A stretch of 64,000 nucleotides of DNA from Mucilaginibacter rigui (GTDB taxonomy: Bacteria > Bacteroidota > Bacteroidia > Sphingobacteriales > Sphingobacteriaceae), in the NCBI RefSeq assembly GCF_014773275.1, contig NZ_JACWMW010000003.1, positions 372,001 through 436,000 on the forward strand. The letters are read 5' to 3'. Positions 28,360 to 37,135 of the stretch are shown in pieces (within the stretch, counting starts at the first letter, position 1; each line of letters begins with the position of its first letter). The notes below the pieces were generated by a model. That model did not search any database, had not been told where the DNA came from, and saw only the letters and a list, made by a program, of their open reading frames with translations. A program made the position numbers and the translations under genes.

Positions 28360-29172
28360 ATGAACGATAACCTCAAAGCCTTCCTCGACCAAAAAGTAGC
28401 CCAATATAACCGACCGGAGTTTATTGCTAACGACCCGGTAAGCATCCCGCATCTGTTCAGCAAAAATCAGGATATCGAAATCATGGGTTTTTGGGCGGCA
28501 ACACTGGCATGGGGGCAAAGGGTTACCATCATTAATAAGTGTAAGGAATTGATTGCCCTGATGGATGGTGCACCTTACGATTTTATCGTCAACCACGAGG
28601 AACCCGACTTAAAAAAACTACTGCATTTTAAGCACCGTACTTTTAATGATATAGATACGCTGTATTTTATATCGTTTTTTAGGTGGCATTATGAGAATTT
28701 TGAGAGTTTGGAGGATGCATTTGTGCCCGGCTCTGGTATTCGACAAGCTCAGACTGACATTGGTGCCGAAGCGGCCCTCAACCATTTCCGTTCCTATTTC
28801 TTTTCCCTGCCCGATTTTCCGCACCGTACAAAAAAGCATGTATCGTCTCCTTCGCAAAAATCAACCTGTAAAAGGCTGAATATGTTTCTGCGCTGGATGG
28901 TGCGTAAAGATGACAACGGCGTTGATTTTGGCATCTGGAACAAACTAAAGCCTGCCGACCTGATATGCCCCTGTGATCTGCATGTAGACCGCGTGGCCCG
29001 CAAACTCAAATTGATTAGCCGCAAACAAACCGACTGGCAAACCGCCCTCGAACTGACCGAGCGCCTCAAAGAATTTGACCCGACAGACCCGGTTAAATAT
29101 GATTTCGCCCTGTTTGGCCTAGGTATCGAAGAGCGTTGGGGGATAGAAGGAATATTGCCGGAGTTTGATTAG
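28360..29172 (+). CDS. TIGR02757 family protein
   Basis: A 270-residue protein of the Bacteroidota TIGR02757 family, function unknown. Recognisable parts are EIMGFWAATLAWGQRVTIIN, the SFFRWHYENF segment, FPHRTKKHVSSP and CPCDLHVDRVARKL. Residues 127-138 (IRQAQTDIGAEA) are encoded by an inverted copy of interspersed repeat family 1 and do not resemble the family, so the repeat seems to have been absorbed into the reading frame as a surface loop. No stop or frameshift results. Confidence 0.88.
   Translation: MNDNLKAFLDQKVAQYNRPEFIANDPVSIPHLFSKNQDIEIMGFWAATLAWGQRVTIINKCKELIALMDGAPYDFIVNHEEPDLKKLLHFKHRTFNDIDTLYFISFFRWHYENFESLEDAFVPGSGIRQAQTDIGAEAALNHFRSYFFSLPDFPHRTKKHVSSPSQKSTCKRLNMFLRWMVRKDDNGVDFGIWNKLKPADLICPCDLHVDRVARKLKLISRKQTDWQTALELTERLKEFDPTDPVKYDFALFGLGIEERWGIEGILPEFD
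28739..28759 (-). repeat. Repeat family 1 head inside a coding region
   Basis: TTCGACAAGCTCAGACTGAC (plus one A) is the reverse complement of the repeat heads at 3549 and 6718, with one mismatch in 21. Confidence 0.85.
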
Positions 29173-29187
29173 CCGAATTTGCCACCC

Positions 29188-29289
29188 TGTCATTTCGAGG
29201 GAAGCGTAGCGATGAGAAATCTTACCGAACATGCAAAGTTCCGGATGCAATTGTAAAAGATTTCTCCTCGTACCTCGTGCGAAATGACA
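29188..29289. repeat. Interspersed palindromic repeat family 3
   Basis: Outer arms TGTCATTTCGAGG / CGAAATGACA and inner arms GAGAAATCTT / AAAAGATTTCTC make a long stem-loop of about 100 bases that fills the gap behind the TIGR02757 gene. It resembles REP/BIME-type intergenic elements; no protein is encoded. Confidence 0.8.
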
Positions 29290-29322
29290 ATAGTTTTTTA
29301 CATTAGTGAAAACTAATTCCCA

Positions 29323-29697
29323 TTGGCACCCTCAGAAGAATATCACCTATCCCATTTTCTAACCGGCAAAAGCGAACACACGCTTGCCTTGTTTAACCAT
29401 TTCATAAATAGCTTTAGCACAATGGACAATGTTGAAATAGTGCCGCTAAAAAGTATGATAGCGATTGATAACGGGCATAAACGAGTTGCTTATATAACGC
29501 AGTTAGGGAAAAACTTTATACACGTAGTATTCCCCTTTAAGCGGGAGTATCCGGATAATCTCTGTTTTCAGAAAATAGCGCAGGTGCCCGGCCAGCAGCA
29601 ATTTAACCATCATTTCAGGATGCTGAACACTAATGATGTTAACGATGAAGTAATGGGCTTCATGAAACTGGCCTATTTCGAAGAAGCTTTAAGCTAA
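29323..29697 (+). CDS. DUF5655-like small protein
   Basis: A 124-residue protein. Start is TTG at 29323, since a stop lies three codons upstream and no ATG precedes the homologous region. The pattern [20 protein letters not shown] ... [12 protein letters not shown] ... [16 protein letters not shown] resembles the DUF5655 domain, a small alpha/beta fold of unknown function. The match is by eye and tentative. It overlaps the 3' end of the convergent msrA by nine bases. Confidence 0.7.
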   Translation: MAPSEEYHLSHFLTGKSEHTLALFNHFINSFSTMDNVEIVPLKSMIAIDNGHKRVAYITQLGKNFIHVVFPFKREYPDNLCFQKIAQVPGQQQFNHHFRMLNTNDVNDEVMGFMKLAYFEEALS

Positions 29698-30180
29698 TTT
29701 CCAGTCGGGCCTTTCAAAATGGCAGGTATAGCCATAAGGGTGCTTTTGTAAATAATCCTGATGTTCTTCTTCCGCATTCCAAAAATCGGTTTCTGGCACC
29801 ACTTCGGTAACTATTTTACCCGGCCAAACGCCTGACGCATCCATCTCTGCGATCAGTGCATTTGCCGTATCGCGTTGAATTTCGTTGCTATAAAAAATGG
29901 CAGAACGGTAGGATGTACCTACGTCATTGCCTTGCCTGTTCCGTGTTGTAGGGTCGTGTATCTGGAAAAAATACTCCAACAATTTACGGTAAGATAAAAC
30001 CGAGGGATCAAACTCCACTGCTATCGCTTCTGCGTGCGTGCCATGGTTACGATAGGTTGCATTTGGCACATTACCACCCGTGTAACCCACAACAGTAGAA
30101 ATAACACCCGGATAATGCCTGATCAATTCTTCTACTCCCCAAAAACAACCTCCGGCCAAAATAGCTTTTTCAGTACTCAT
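29689..30180 (-). CDS. msrA: Peptide-methionine (S)-S-oxide reductase
   Basis: A 163-residue protein with the MsrA active site [11 protein letters not shown] (catalytic Cys12), plus the conserved [17 protein letters not shown] and [16 protein letters not shown] stretches. It reduces methionine-S-sulfoxide in damaged proteins, regenerated by thioredoxin. There is no signal peptide, so it is cytoplasmic. The 30181-30325 gap downstream shows nothing recognisable. Confidence 0.97.
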   Translation of the reverse strand: MSTEKAILAGGCFWGVEELIRHYPGVISTVVGYTGGNVPNATYRNHGTHAEAIAVEFDPSVLSYRKLLEYFFQIHDPTTRNRQGNDVGTSYRSAIFYSNEIQRDTANALIAEMDASGVWPGKIVTEVVPETDFWNAEEEHQDYLQKHPYGYTCHFERPDWKLA

Positions 30181-30325
30181 ATTGCTTTATCTAATAATAA
30201 ACTAAGATAGGTTACAAATAGTCAAATGTCAATAATATGATGTCGCAAACCGCTCATTTTACCCTTAGTTTACATAAAAGGATAGATAACATAATTTATT
30301 TAATCATTTATTATTGCAGTGCACA

Positions 30326-31042
30326 TTAACCTCGTATAACCGCGAAATGTGTTAAGGATTTATACCCGGCAACTACGATTATTAAACAGCTTAAAAGCCA
30401 GAGTGTTACAAGTAAAGGTGTACCCATTATATATACCTGGTTTAATATCCCTTTCGTTATCAATCCGTTTAAGAAGACCAGCATGATAATGGTATCTAAT
30501 ACTAACGGTAGAATGAGTAAAGCTATAAATATGATAAGCTTATGCTTATTGACTATGGCACGATAAGCCGTTATAAGCGGCGGCACACAAATCAGCGCGA
30601 CGATAACAAAACCCAGTAATTTAATCCATATCAAATTCGAATGGCTGGCATTCATCAATAGCGAACGCAGCCCGTAAACCTCATCGCCCGAACCGGTTGC
30701 TGCCATATAAATACGGCCAAATGGCATATTGCCTAAAATAAATACAATACCTAATGATCTTATTTGGGTTGATTTGCCATATTTTAGCCAATACCTACCC
30801 AGCCAAAGCATTATAAACGTAAATACAGGCCCGGCAAAGGTGGCTATCTGCGGATAGCTTATATTGCAGGTTTCGCAAAGCTGCCATACATTAAAATCGC
30901 GGGTACCCCAGGCGCCGCATAGTATCCGCCCCGTTATAATATGGGCAAGTTCGTGCAACTCGTGCATCAGAAAAAAGAAGAACTGGAAGATCAGCAGGTT
31001 TCTAAAAGTTAACCGCAGATGTAAAGGCTGTGTAAGGCTCAT
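30326..31042 (-). CDS. Polytopic membrane protein with HELAH motif (possible M50-like)
   Basis: A 238-residue protein with about six membrane helices. Near the N-terminus, MHELHELAHIITG contains HExxH (HELAH) in a hydrophobic setting, as in site-2-type zinc peptidases, but the second-site aspartate motif (NxxPxxxxDG) is not visible. It could be a degenerate M50 protein or a metal-dependent membrane enzyme. Its gene lies 59 bases downstream of the small membrane protein gene at 31102, in the same direction. Confidence 0.65.
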   Translation of the reverse strand: MSLTQPLHLRLTFRNLLIFQFFFFLMHELHELAHIITGRILCGAWGTRDFNVWQLCETCNISYPQIATFAGPVFTFIMLWLGRYWLKYGKSTQIRSLGIVFILGNMPFGRIYMAATGSGDEVYGLRSLLMNASHSNLIWIKLLGFVIVALICVPPLITAYRAIVNKHKLIIFIALLILPLVLDTIIMLVFLNGLITKGILNQVYIMGTPLLVTLWLLSCLIIVVAGYKSLTHFAVIRG

Positions 31043-31101
31043 GGTGGCATAAGACTACACTGTAGAATAGTAGGTTACATATTTAATGGATTAAGCAGGT
31101 G

Positions 31102-31383
31102 TTAATGATGAGCGCCGGAATTATTCATGGCGATACCGCTCTCGTAAAAATCAGTAGACCTGTTTATATGCTTCCTTGCCTCGTATGAGGCTATATCTTT
31201 TTTCAGGATAAAATAAATAAGTACCGACCAAATAAACGGGAGCAATAGAATAAGCAAAATGTTAAACTGCTTTTGAGTTTTAGATAAAACAGGCGCATTA
31301 ATGGTTTTAAAAATAGCCAATGCAGCCACAAGTAAATGAGCAGCAATAAATATAATAATTAAAATTTGCCCGCCTGTTATCAT
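31102..31383 (-). CDS. Small two-helix membrane protein (PLDc_N-like)
   Basis: A 93-residue protein with two hydrophobic helices separated by a short polar loop and a basic tail. The LLPFIWSVLIYFILKKD turn resembles the phospholipase-D N-terminal-like domain found in cardiolipin-synthase relatives and in orphan membrane proteins. It starts three bases after the stop of the nucleoid-associated gene, so the two are in one operon. Confidence 0.65.
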   Translation of the reverse strand: MITGGQILIIIFIAAHLLVAALAIFKTINAPVLSKTQKQFNILLILLLPFIWSVLIYFILKKDIASYEARKHINRSTDFYESGIAMNNSGAHH

Positions 31384-31386
31384 GCT

Positions 31387-32445
31387 TTAAGCCTCTTCTT
31401 TAAAATATACCTTGTAGTAATTCATGGCCTTGTCATCGTCAAAACCCTTTTCAATCAGCTTGTTATCGCCATGTATATAGATGTGGAAATTTTTATCCAG
31501 CTTTAAAACACTTTTGTAAATGCGTGCCTGTTTTTTAACAGCGTTGCCCGAGATCTCGAAGCTATCGCCAATAGGGGCATCAAACTCTTCCTCGTACTGG
31601 CTTTTAAATGTTTTAAAGGATGCAATGGCTTCGGGATTGCTGATCACTTCTTCGCTAAACTCATCCAGGTCGAAGGTCTCTTTTTCCTTAAAGTATTTCA
31701 TTGAGCGGTTCAGCAGGTCAATTTTGTCGGCCTTGCTCATTTCAAACTCATCATCGAGCTTTTGGGTTACAAAGTTTTTGTACACACCCAGCGCATTACT
31801 GGTTTGGTTAAAGCTATCGTTGCGGATCTTTAATTGTAGAAATTCATCCTTCCAGTAAACCGCGGCATCCTGCCCGCCGCTCACCTTATCAACCACAACC
31901 ACCTTGTAGCCGTTCTCTTTTTCGATGTTGAATATCAGTACACCTTTATCCAGCTTGTTAATGTTGATGGCATCCTGCTCATAATCAACCGCGAAACCGC
32001 CCTGGTCCGGGTATACTTTCAAATAGGTCTCTTTATTTTCAGATTTAAATATCCCGATGGCATCCAGTGGGTTGCCTTCTATCTGTACGTTATTAAAATA
32101 AACAACGTATAGTTCGCCACCTTTTATATTGGGGTGGGTGCTAACTTTATACAAATGTTTAGCAATCTGTTCAGACATCTCATGGAACCGCTCCTTATGC
32201 TCAAACACCTTTGTTGCAAAATTATGCAGTTCGTTAAGAGCAAGGTCGCCACTGCTGTGCATCAGGTGGTAAACCTCGTTCGCTTTCTCGAATGGTTTTA
32301 AAAAATATTGCATCAGCAGGTTTGGGATAATTTCGTCCTTTAGTGCCAGCGGCTGCGCAGACAGGGCGTACATTTCACCTACAGATTGGTTGCCAACATG
32401 GTGTACAGAAATAGTATCGAGCAAGGCTTCAAAAAAAGTTACCAT
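31387..32445 (-). CDS. Nucleoid-associated protein (NdpA/YejK family)
   Basis: A 352-residue soluble protein of the NA37 family: SVHHVGNQSVGEMYALSAQPL at the start, YVVYFNNVQIEGNPLDAIGIF and the SNALGVYKNFVTQKLDDEFEM stretch. E. coli YejK is nucleoid-bound; the biochemical role is unknown, though relatives turn up in defence contexts. It is first in a unit with two membrane-protein genes and divergent from mnmE. Confidence 0.88.
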   Translation of the reverse strand: MVTFFEALLDTISVHHVGNQSVGEMYALSAQPLALKDEIIPNLLMQYFLKPFEKANEVYHLMHSSGDLALNELHNFATKVFEHKERFHEMSEQIAKHLYKVSTHPNIKGGELYVVYFNNVQIEGNPLDAIGIFKSENKETYLKVYPDQGGFAVDYEQDAININKLDKGVLIFNIEKENGYKVVVVDKVSGGQDAAVYWKDEFLQLKIRNDSFNQTSNALGVYKNFVTQKLDDEFEMSKADKIDLLNRSMKYFKEKETFDLDEFSEEVISNPEAIASFKTFKSQYEEEFDAPIGDSFEISGNAVKKQARIYKSVLKLDKNFHIYIHGDNKLIEKGFDDDKAMNYYKVYFKEEA

Positions 32446-32545
32446 AGTGTGGCGAAGATAATTTTTTTAAGTCACTTGTCATGGGTTAATGGTCATTGTA
32501 AAGTAGTACAAGGTACAGGGTTAACTATTCAACCGTAATTTGTTT

Positions 32546-32553
32546 TACTTTTG
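32546..32553 (+). promoter_or_regulatory. -7 box TACTTTTG of mnmE
   Basis: TACTTTTGC fits TAnnTTTG and lies about 30 bases ahead of the mnmE ATG. Confidence 0.6.
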
Positions 32554-32582
32554 CAGAGGTTGGCAAATGCAACAAAGGACTA

Positions 32583-33950
32583 ATGACTGATAATAAAGAA
32601 GAAACCATAGTAGCACTTGCTACACCAAACGGCATAGGCGCAATAGGGGTTATCCGCTTGTCGGGCCCTGATGCTATAACTATTGCGCAGCGGGTTTGGA
32701 AAGGTAAGGACCTTACCAAACAGGCCTCGCATACGCTGCATTTTGGGCGTATTGTTGATGGTGATATAGAATTGGATGAAGTGGTTGCATCTTTATTTGT
32801 AGCACCACGGTCATACACCCGCGAGAATGTGGTTGAGATATCCTGTCACGGCTCTAATTATATCATCGAGTCCATTATTAAATTGCTGATCAAAAACGGC
32901 GCACGTGCTGCTAAAGCGGGAGAGTTTACCCTAAGAGCATTCCTAAACGGCCAGCTCGACCTTTCGCAGGCTGAAGCCGTTGCCGATTTGATAGCCTCCA
33001 ACTCAAAAGCATCGCAACAAATAGCCCTGCAGCAATTACGCGGAGGCTTTAGTAATCAGCTACAGCAATTGCGCGAGCAATTGGTTCAGTTTGCCTCATT
33101 AATAGAACTTGAACTTGATTTTGCCGAAGAGGATGTAGAGTTTGCCAACCGCGATCAGTTAAAAAAACTTACCCACGAGATCACCCGTGTTATTGGTAGC
33201 CTGATACAATCATTTGAATTGGGTAACGCCATAAAAAACGGCGTAAATACTGTAATAGCAGGCCGACCTAATGCAGGGAAGTCTACCTTGCTGAACGCGC
33301 TTTTGAACGAGGAGCGAGCCATTGTGAGTCATATTCCCGGCACTACGCGTGATACTATTGAGGAGGTGCTAAATATTCAGGGTATCAACTTTCGCCTGAT
33401 AGATACTGCAGGCATCCGCGAAGCGACCGATACTATTGAGCAAATAGGGGTACAGCGTACCATGGAAAAGATAAGCCAAAGCGCTTTATTAATTTATGTT
33501 TACGATGCCGAGCAAATAACACTTGCCAACTTGAATAGCGATATAGAAAGCCTGCAAAAACCTGGTATAACCATGTTATTAGTGGCAAACAAAGCCGATC
33601 TTTTAAATCAGGAGCAGTTATTAGCCTTGCCGCATACAGATAAAGCAATCATCGTATCGGCCAAAGAAAAGCGGCATATTGATAAACTGAAAAATAAGAT
33701 ATATACTGCTGCCATAAAAGAGCAACTAAGCGGCCACGAAACACTGGTAACCAACATTCGCCACCTGGAAGCCCTGCAAAAAACCGAAGAAGCGTTGATA
33801 AGGGTACTAAGTGGGATAGATACAGTCACATCTGATTTCCTTTCGATGGATATTAAACAGGCCCTGCATTATTTAGGTGAAATAACCGGTGTTGTTACTA
33901 CGGATGATTTGCTGGAGAATATATTTAGTAAGTTCTGTATCGGCAAGTAG
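32583..33950 (+). CDS. mnmE: tRNA uridine-5-carboxymethylaminomethyl(34) synthesis GTPase MnmE
   Basis: A 455-residue protein with the tetrahydrofolate-binding N-domain (ATPNGIGAIGVIRLSGPDA), a helical domain, and an inserted G domain: Walker A GRPNAGKS (227-234), G2/G3 PGTTRDT and DTAGIRE, and G4 NKAD. The C-terminal FCIGK includes the catalytic cysteine. With MnmG it modifies wobble U34 of certain tRNAs. The final codons TGT-ATC-GGC-AAG-TAG form the left repeat of a genomic island, leaving the protein intact. Confidence 0.97.
   Translation: MTDNKEETIVALATPNGIGAIGVIRLSGPDAITIAQRVWKGKDLTKQASHTLHFGRIVDGDIELDEVVASLFVAPRSYTRENVVEISCHGSNYIIESIIKLLIKNGARAAKAGEFTLRAFLNGQLDLSQAEAVADLIASNSKASQQIALQQLRGGFSNQLQQLREQLVQFASLIELELDFAEEDVEFANRDQLKKLTHEITRVIGSLIQSFELGNAIKNGVNTVIAGRPNAGKSTLLNALLNEERAIVSHIPGTTRDTIEEVLNIQGINFRLIDTAGIREATDTIEQIGVQRTMEKISQSALLIYVYDAEQITLANLNSDIESLQKPGITMLLVANKADLLNQEQLLALPHTDKAIIVSAKEKRHIDKLKNKIYTAAIKEQLSGHETLVTNIRHLEALQKTEEALIRVLSGIDTVTSDFLSMDIKQALHYLGEITGVVTTDDLLENIFSKFCIGK
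33936..33950 (+). repeat. Putative attL, 15-base direct repeat at the mnmE 3' end
   Basis: TGTATCGGCAAGTAG encodes the last four residues and stop of MnmE. The same 15 bases recur at 62880-62894. The mnmE 3' end is a known tyrosine-recombinase target, for example for Salmonella island SGI1 (trmE/thdF). Confidence 0.8.
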
Positions 33951-34125
33951 ACCCTGTCAAATACTTCAAAACGCTGACAATTAAATAACTCATTGTTAAT
34001 AAGTTATGACTTTTAAACTTGTCTAAATTCTTGGATAATTAGCATTGTATTTCTTATATTTGGTACTATCTTGTTACTCAAAACCAAAAAAATGTGAGGC
34101 AAGATTTTTAGGGAGAAATTAAGTC

Positions 34126-34180
34126 GCTTATATACTCTTATTTCCGCTTATTGGGCCTTATATACGCTTAATTCCCCTTA
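34126..34180. repeat. Two 24-base direct repeats, period 31, at the island left end
   Basis: Copies start at 34126 and 34157 with CTTATATACTCTTATTTCCG and CTTATATACGCTTAATTCCC; 21 of 24 bases agree. Their place between the att core and the recombinase gene suggests arm-type integrase or excisionase sites. The rest of 33951-34355 holds only the palindrome at 34187 and AT-rich DNA. Confidence 0.65.
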
Positions 34181-34186
34181 AAATTG

Positions 34187-34238
34187 GGTGAGTTAACAAC
34201 CGATGATTAATTTCTCCATCATCAGTAGTTAACTCGCC
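34187..34238. repeat. Nested palindrome ahead of the excisionase-like gene
   Basis: Outer arms GGTGAGTTAAC / GTTAACTCGCC (one G-T pair) and inner arms GATGAT / ATCATC can form a branched cruciform. It lies about 120 bases before the helix-turn-helix gene, so it is a candidate operator or recombination site. Confidence 0.6.
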
Positions 34239-34355
34239 GGTTATCTCCCCTTGCTAGGGTAATAATCTGATTATTAATGCCTTGTATAAGGCGAAATTAT
34301 CGCCCTGAGACTTGTTTGCCAAAATTTTGGCAAATGCAAAAAAGCTGATTTTGAA

Positions 34356-34922
34356 ATGAGTTCGAATTTTACAGTAAACAGGATTTGTGAGCAATGCGGC
34401 AATGTGTTTCAGGCCAAGACCACCGTAACCAGGTTTTGCAGCGGACTTTGCAATAAGCGAAACTACAAGGCTAAAGTCCGAAACGGAAAGATGGCAACAA
34501 TGGACGAAGTCGTAAAAAAAGTCATGGATGCGAAAGACCCGGACGGAACATCCGGTGAATTTCTTAACGTCAAGAGTGCTGCAAAACTCTTGAGAGCATC
34601 TGATAAAATGATCTACCATCTGATCAATATTGGCAAACTCAATGCAGTAAACCTATCTAAAAGAAAAACGCTTGTCTACCGAAATGACATTGATAAGCTA
34701 TTTGAGCTACCTCCTGTAGTTCAACTGAAGGAGCTCAAACCTCCACCGATTTCGGAATGCTATCATATGGCTGAAGCGCAGAAAAAATTCAACATTTCAG
34801 AAGGCGCTCTTTACCGGATCATTCAACGGAATAACCTTTTCAAGTTTCAGGATGGCTGGTACACCTACGTAGCCAAAGCGGACCTTGACAGGATATTCAA
34901 TCCACAAGTACAAAATGGCTAA
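34356..34922 (+). CDS. Excisionase-like helix-turn-helix protein with zinc-finger-like N-terminus
   Basis: A 188-residue protein with cysteines 11, 14, 28 and 32 (CEQCGNVFQ, then FCSGLCNKR), likely a small zinc ribbon. Two MerR/excisionase-type DNA-binding units follow: [20 protein letters not shown] (about 69-116) and [20 protein letters not shown] (about 135-180). Such proteins commonly precede tyrosine recombinases in Bacteroidota elements and direct excision. Its stop codon overlaps the recombinase start by eight bases (ATGGCTAA), so the two are translated together. Confidence 0.82.
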   Translation: MSSNFTVNRICEQCGNVFQAKTTVTRFCSGLCNKRNYKAKVRNGKMATMDEVVKKVMDAKDPDGTSGEFLNVKSAAKLLRASDKMIYHLINIGKLNAVNLSKRKTLVYRNDIDKLFELPPVVQLKELKPPPISECYHMAEAQKKFNISEGALYRIIQRNNLFKFQDGWYTYVAKADLDRIFNPQVQNG

Positions 34923-35520
34923 AGTACACATTCGTAAAAAAGCATTAACAAAAGGATGTCACTCTATTTTTCTTGATTTTTCACCACCACTCCGAAATCC
35001 TAAAACGGGGAAGCCGCAGCGGTACGAGTTTTTAGATCTATTCACTTATGACAAGCCAATAACTAATCTTGAACGACGGCACAATTCCGAGACCATGGAA
35101 CTGATTGAAAATTTACGTGCAACAAGAATGCTTGACATTCAAAATAGAAAATATGGATTTGTGTCCGACAGGGATCGTTCAGCGAGCTTTGTTGATTATT
35201 TTAAGGAATTTATCTATACCAAAACCAATTCCGACTGCGACAATAACGCTATGTCTTTTCGTCATTTCGTTGCTTTCGCAGGACATGATCTGATATTTAA
35301 CGATCTGGATGAATTTATGTGCGAGGATTACAAGAACTTTATGTTGAGTGGTCCGGGAATCAGCAGGCGTGGCAGGCCCATATCCAGAAATACTGCTGCT
35401 AATTATTTTGCCAAGTTCAGGAATGCACTGAAACGCGCTTATAAGCAAGGTTTGATAACTTTAGATCTGCACAGCCAAGTTGATCCCATAAAGCTTAAAA
35501 GACGCGCTGAAGCGAACTGA
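34915..35520 (+). pseudogene. Tyrosine recombinase, truncated: catalytic domain missing
   Basis: A 201-residue remnant of a usual protein of about 400. Present are the Arm-type N-terminus ([20 protein letters not shown]) and the SAM-like core-binding domain (NAMSFRHFVAFAG through TAANYFAKFRNALKRAYKQG). The family continuation past DPIKLK, with the catalytic R...HxxR...Y residues, is absent. Instead the sequence runs into GC-rich DNA encoding a reverse-strand NmrA-like fragment. The island therefore cannot excise with its own enzyme unless helped by another recombinase. Confidence 0.85.
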
Positions 35521-35716
35521 CATCCTGCAGGTCGGCCTTTACAACAGTGGCACCAAGTTCCGCCAGTCGGAGCGCCGCAACGGAACCCGGGTCACGTGTC
35601 AGGGCGGTAACGGACCAGCGGCCCGTCCGCAGCAAAGCGGCGGCGACAGCGCCGCCCTGGTTGCCAGTGGCACCGCAGACAGCGATGGTGCGTAGTGGTA
35701 GGCTGAGGGCTGTCAT
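35500..35716 (-). pseudogene. NmrA-like NAD(P)-binding protein, N-terminal fragment
   Basis: From ATG 35716, about 70 residues encode a Rossmann N-terminus: TIAVCGATGNQGGAVAAALL, then ALTRDPGSVAALRLAELGA and VVKADLQDVSSLQ. The reading stops where it meets the truncated recombinase. NmrA relatives sense NAD(P) or reduce quinones. The segment is far more GC-rich than the flanks, so it came from a different source. The junction is near 35500. Confidence 0.75.
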
Positions 35717-36211
35717 CCAATTTGATCGATTTCTTATTTTATGTTCCGCAAACGTCTTATTCGGTACCGAAAGAGAAACCCGCAACAACTTTTTAACCTT
35801 TTTTTCGGGCCATGTATTAAGTAACCGAGCAAGACAAAATCGGATATTGCCCGACCCGGCATGTGCATCTTACAGACCTGACCCGGCGTTACCGGGCGGA
35901 GAATTGGGTATAAGTGAGCGATAAAAGGTTGTACCGCTTAATATTTTAGGCGGGCGTTGATAAAGCCCGGCCGGAGACCATTACAGACGCCATAATGGAA
36001 ACATATCTTTTCCTGAACAATCCCAGATATACCTCATTCGGTATAGGATTTCAAAAAAGTCATTCGCATGATCATAAAGGTCTTGCTATTAATATTGTCT
36101 TCCCGTTTGTTCTCGTTGATCGTTCACCGCAACGATAATGTCCGGACGTGGTAATGTAAATGGGGTTCCTTTAGCTACCGACTCATTAACCGGGTATTGC
36201 CGGACCGGATC
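35717..36211. other. Gap of about 495 bases without a gene
   Basis: No open frame here looks coding; the longest plus-strand frame (35547-35924) is out of step with the NmrA remnant and has no family resemblance. A small GC-rich inverted pair CGGGCGTTGATAAAGCCCG lies at about 35951-35970. Treated as scar DNA next to the recombination junction. Confidence 0.5.
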
Positions 36212-37120
36212 TCAGGTATCATTAAAAGCCTTTCTGAATTCCAGCGGGGATAGATTGGTTTTCTGCTTGAACAGCTTGTTAAATGATTGCGGATGTTCAA
36301 AGCCCAATTGATAAGCGATCTCGGCAGTCGTGAGACTTTTGTTGCTGAGCAGTGTTTTGGCTTTCTCAATCAAGCGCAGATGGATATGCTCCTGGGTGGT
36401 TTTGCCCGTCAGCGTTTTCAGCATGTCGGACAAATAACGCTGCGAAACCTGCAAATGAGCGGCGATGTCCTGTGGCGAAGGCAAACCGTTTAGCAAGGCA
36501 TTGTCAAAATGTTCATCTAGCCAGGTATTCATCCGCCCGATCAGGTCATGATGAGCGTTTTTGCGGGTCATGAACTGCCGGTGATAAGATCTGTTGCTGT
36601 GGTTTAATAAAAGTTCCAGCTGCGAAATGATCACCTCCTCGCTGAATTGGTCAATCCTTTCCTCCAGCTCCACAGCCATCGCCTGGAAAAGCTGGTTCAT
36701 CGTTGCTTTTTCATTTTTAGAAAGAAACAAAGCCTCTGACACCGCATAGGAAAAAAAACCATATTGGTGGATCTTTTCGGCCAGGGAGTGACCGCGTAGC
36801 AGATTGGGATGAAAATACAGCGCAAAGCCCTCATAATCGCCCCGGTCAGCCGTCTTTTGCACGATCTGACCAGGCGAGATGAAAGCCATGCCGCCCTCCT
36901 TAAAGTCATAACTGCCTGGTCCGTATTTGACGCTTCCGTTAAATGTCCTTTTAAAGGTTATCTTGTAGAAGTCCAGCACAAACCAGCTGCCGGCATCACT
37001 CAGATCCATGACCATCCGGTCATAATTAACCAGCGCGATCAGGGGATGGGACGGCGCAGGCAAATCCAGCATGATGAGCAGATCGCTGATGTCGGAGAAA
37101 TGATGTGCTTTTGGATCCAT
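36212..37120 (-). CDS. AraC family transcriptional regulator
   Basis: A 302-residue protein: a cupin-like sensor part (FVLDFYKITFKRTFNGSVKY, then YDFKEGGMAFISPGQ) and a C-terminal double helix-turn-helix (about 205-300; AEIAYQLGFEHPQSFNKLFK). It is plainly a paralogue of the regulator at 54163, sharing motif after motif (GFFSY, RQFMTRK/RQFVTRK, YLSDML). It lies 15 bases downstream of an SDR gene on the same strand, so reductase and regulator are co-transcribed. The inducer is unknown; likely a substrate of the reductase. Confidence 0.9.
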   Translation of the reverse strand: MDPKAHHFSDISDLLIMLDLPAPSHPLIALVNYDRMVMDLSDAGSWFVLDFYKITFKRTFNGSVKYGPGSYDFKEGGMAFISPGQIVQKTADRGDYEGFALYFHPNLLRGHSLAEKIHQYGFFSYAVSEALFLSKNEKATMNQLFQAMAVELEERIDQFSEEVIISQLELLLNHSNRSYHRQFMTRKNAHHDLIGRMNTWLDEHFDNALLNGLPSPQDIAAHLQVSQRYLSDMLKTLTGKTTQEHIHLRLIEKAKTLLSNKSLTTAEIAYQLGFEHPQSFNKLFKQKTNLSPLEFRKAFNDT

Positions 37121-37135
37121 AGTGTAAATATAAAT

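Noticed and set aside
35547..35924. Open frame of 125 codons on the plus strand beside the recombinase remnant
   Set aside because: It is antisense to the clear NmrA Rossmann fragment and has no domain or signal; the length is due to GC-rich sequence.
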